In this document: positions 6,442 through 7,781 of the stretch, piece by piece
Layout of the letters: each line of letters starts with the position of its first letter
Position numbering within the stretch: position 1 is the stretch's first letter
Assembly: GCA_902796975.1 (NCBI GenBank)
Contig: CADBRF010000012.1
Coordinates: 1-7,781 of the forward strand
Direction: 5' to 3'
Source of the DNA: an uncultured Coriobacteriaceae bacterium
Lineage (GTDB): Bacteria > Actinomycetota > Coriobacteriia > Coriobacteriales > QAMH01
Length of the DNA stretch: 7,781 nucleotides
The notes under the pieces: generated by a model
The model's input: the letters and a program-made list of their open reading frames with translations, nothing else
The model's database searches: none
Told to the model about the DNA's origin: nothing
Translations under genes and position numbers: made by a program

Positions 6442-7116
6442 ATGCCCAAACGTAAGAAAACACGCTTCGCCGTCGTGGGCGGCGTCATTGTTATCGTACT
6501 TCTGCTCGCCATCGCCTTCGTGGGTGCGGGCACCACAAGCAAGGATATGACTGTCACCGAGGCGGCTCAGCCGAGCGCAGTGGGAAAACGCGTCCAGGTG
6601 ACCGGCACCGTCGTCACCGATTCATATTCCATCGATGGCAACGTCCTCAACTTCAAGATCTCAGACCCAGATGACCCCTCTCAGGTTCTAGGCGTGAGCT
6701 ACGACCAGGGTGTTTCCGCTACTTTTGGCAACGGCGTCACGGCAATTTGCAAGGGCACCATTAACAACGATGGCGTGCTCATGTGCAACGACCTCGTCAC
6801 GAAGTGCCCTTCTAAATACGAGACGTCGACCGACGCTCTGGGCGTTGGACGTCTGCTGAGCTACGGCGATACCATCGTCGACAAGCCCGTCAAGATCTCG
6901 GGTCAGGTCAAGGAGGGCACACTTGCCGCAGCCACCAGCGAGACCCGTTTCGAGCTCCAGGACGTGAGCGACCCTGCCACCACCATTCCCGTGGAGTGGA
7001 CTGGCGCGCTCTCAGAGGACATCTCCGATGGAACGAGCCTCGTCCTCACGGGCTCGCTCAACGCCGAAGGGCGCTTCATCGCCACCGACGTTTCGCTTGA
7101 TTCCGAGGAGGCATAG
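6442..7116 (+). CDS. ccmE: Cytochrome c maturation heme chaperone CcmE, CxxxY type with a second OB-like domain
   Basis: Membrane-anchored chaperone that binds heme covalently outside the membrane and hands it to the CcmF ligase. 224 aa, against about 130-160 for typical CcmE. The N terminus is basic (MPKRKKTR), followed by one membrane helix at about 9-30. A CcmE-like OB-fold region covers about 34-126 (TVTEA, VGKRVQVTGTVV, FKISDP, VSYDQGVSATFGNGVTAICKG). It ends in TKCPSKY, where Cys122 and Tyr126 give the CxxxY motif in place of the His-based HxxxY of E. coli. Residues about 138-221 repeat the OB pattern (DKPVKISGQV, RFELQDVSDP, IPVEWTG, SDGTSLVLTGSL) without the heme-binding motif. The start has AAGGAGG (6424-6430) with an 11-nt spacer, slightly long. 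ccmF follows after 3 nt. The family call rests on motif, topology and the ccmF neighbour. Confidence 0.85.
   Translation: MPKRKKTRFAVVGGVIVIVLLLAIAFVGAGTTSKDMTVTEAAQPSAVGKRVQVTGTVVTDSYSIDGNVLNFKISDPDDPSQVLGVSYDQGVSATFGNGVTAICKGTINNDGVLMCNDLVTKCPSKYETSTDALGVGRLLSYGDTIVDKPVKISGQVKEGTLAAATSETRFELQDVSDPATTIPVEWTGALSEDISDGTSLVLTGSLNAEGRFIATDVSLDSEEA
7106..7111 (+). promoter_or_regulatory. Ribosome binding site of ccmF, inside the end of ccmE
   Basis: AGGAGG lies within the last codons of ccmE, 8 nt before the ccmF ATG at 7120. It fixes the ccmF start and suggests translational coupling of the two genes. Confidence 0.65.
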
Positions 7117-7119
7117 AAC

Positions 7120-7781
7120 ATGTCGGTATTTGGAAACGTCCTGCTCGGTATCGCGTTTGGGCTCACCATTCTTGTCGCCGCCCTCTCCATCGTGGCGACA
7201 CTCGGCTTGCGCAAGCTGTCCCCCTCGGCAGACCGGCTCGCGGCCATCGCCCGCTGGGGCAGCCTGGGGATTACCGTAACCTTGGCAATCAGCTGTATTC
7301 TGCTTGTCTACTGCTTCTTCAGCGGAGACAACAGCCTTCTCTATGTCGTTGAGTACCGGAGTAATTCGACGAGCAGCCTTGCCTGGTTCTATACCCTTTC
7401 CGGCCTCTGGGCAGGCAGGCAGGGCTCGCTCCTCTTCTGGGGCCTGCTCATCTCCCTCTTCAGCTTCTTCGTGGTCTTCCGCAACCGCAAGGAGTTCGAG
7501 GAGGTCGATAGCCTCGCTCTGGCAATCACGGCTCTCGTGCTCGTCACCTTCGAAGGCCTGCTCCTCTTCTCGAGCGTCAACAACCCCTTCTCGCCCGCAC
7601 CCGAGCAGCTCGTCGACGCCGATGGCACACTCACGGCGATGGGCGCCCTCTACGGGCTCAACCCCCTGCTCGAGCACTGGGCGATGGCCATCCACCCGCC
7701 AACACTGTTCACGGGCTACGCTGGCCTCACCATTCCCTTTGCCTACGCTCTCGCGACCATGATTCTCGGCGATGACTCCAA
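7120..7781 (+). CDS. ccmF: Cytochrome c heme lyase subunit CcmF, 3' end missing
   Basis: Multi-pass membrane protein that takes heme from CcmE and attaches it to apocytochrome c outside the membrane. The first 220 residues of what is usually a protein of about 650 are present, and the frame is still open at the window end. Membrane helices are visible near 5-28, 46-67, 104-121 and 130-152. Family signatures are WAGRQGSLLFW at 97-107 (compare WxGxxGSLLLW) and GLNPLLEHWAMAIHPPTLFTGY at about 180-201. His192 in the MAIHPP segment corresponds to a conserved periplasmic-side heme ligand (His173 in E. coli, from memory). The tryptophan-rich WWD domain would be encoded beyond the window. ATG at 7120 is chosen for its Shine-Dalgarno and the 3-nt gap after ccmE. 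Further ccm genes are expected downstream. Confidence 0.93.
   Translation, partial: MSVFGNVLLGIAFGLTILVAALSIVATLGLRKLSPSADRLAAIARWGSLGITVTLAISCILLVYCFFSGDNSLLYVVEYRSNSTSSLAWFYTLSGLWAGRQGSLLFWGLLISLFSFFVVFRNRKEFEEVDSLALAITALVLVTFEGLLLFSSVNNPFSPAPEQLVDADGTLTAMGALYGLNPLLEHWAMAIHPPTLFTGYAGLTIPFAYALATMILGDDS

Noticed and set aside
7012..7695. Minus-strand reading frame (227 codons) opposite ccmE and ccmF
   Set aside because: The plus strand carries clear CcmE and CcmF sequence with a Shine-Dalgarno. The antisense product is a low-complexity, Glu-rich shadow.
1..7781. CRISPR array, insertion sequence, tRNA or rRNA, or phage genes
   Set aside because: No repeat-spacer pattern, transposase, terminal inverted repeats or structural RNA gene was seen on either strand.

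Overview
The window reads as chromosome of a high-GC, anaerobically respiring bacterium with a single membrane. My best guess is an actinobacterium of the class Coriobacteriia (Eggerthellaceae-like, for example a Denitrobacterium or Slackia relative). The reasons are the GC-rich codon use, an actinobacterial-type DUF3516/Ski2-like helicase, a nitrite reductase that seems to be a lipoprotein (suited to a cell without a periplasm), and a multiheme NrfH-like cytochrome with irregular heme motifs. The assignment is inference from memory of these families; no search was run.

Layout. Bases 1-1065 (+) hold the 3' part of a gene for a GIDE-like protein split by a long glycine-rich segment. It converges, with only 9 nt between stop codons, on a large helicase gene (1075-3669, -). 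A short intergenic region with a strong hairpin (3776-3807) separates the helicase gene from a respiratory block. That block has two minus-strand genes, nrfA (4726-6105) and nrfH (3836-4705), transcribed in the order nrfA then nrfH. A 336-nt divergent control region (6106-6441) follows. It holds a plausible nrfA promoter and a perfect inverted repeat. On the plus strand ccmE (6442-7116) and ccmF (7120 to beyond the window end) begin a cytochrome c maturation operon.

How the genes work together. NrfA is the pentaheme nitrite reductase that makes ammonium. NrfH is its membrane-anchored quinol-oxidising partner. CcmE and CcmF carry heme to these cytochromes and attach it outside the membrane. 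Substrate cytochromes and their assembly machinery are thus divergently transcribed from one intergenic region. The GIDE-like gene and the helicase have no visible link to this pathway.

Unusual points. The NrfH-like protein carries five heme-binding motifs, two of them non-canonical (CX3CH and CX4CH). The CcmE has the CxxxY heme-binding motif in place of HxxxY, and seems to carry a second, ligand-less OB-like domain. NrfA has an arginine where classical enzymes have a calcium-binding glutamine. The gene order nrfA-nrfH is the reverse of the common nrfHA.
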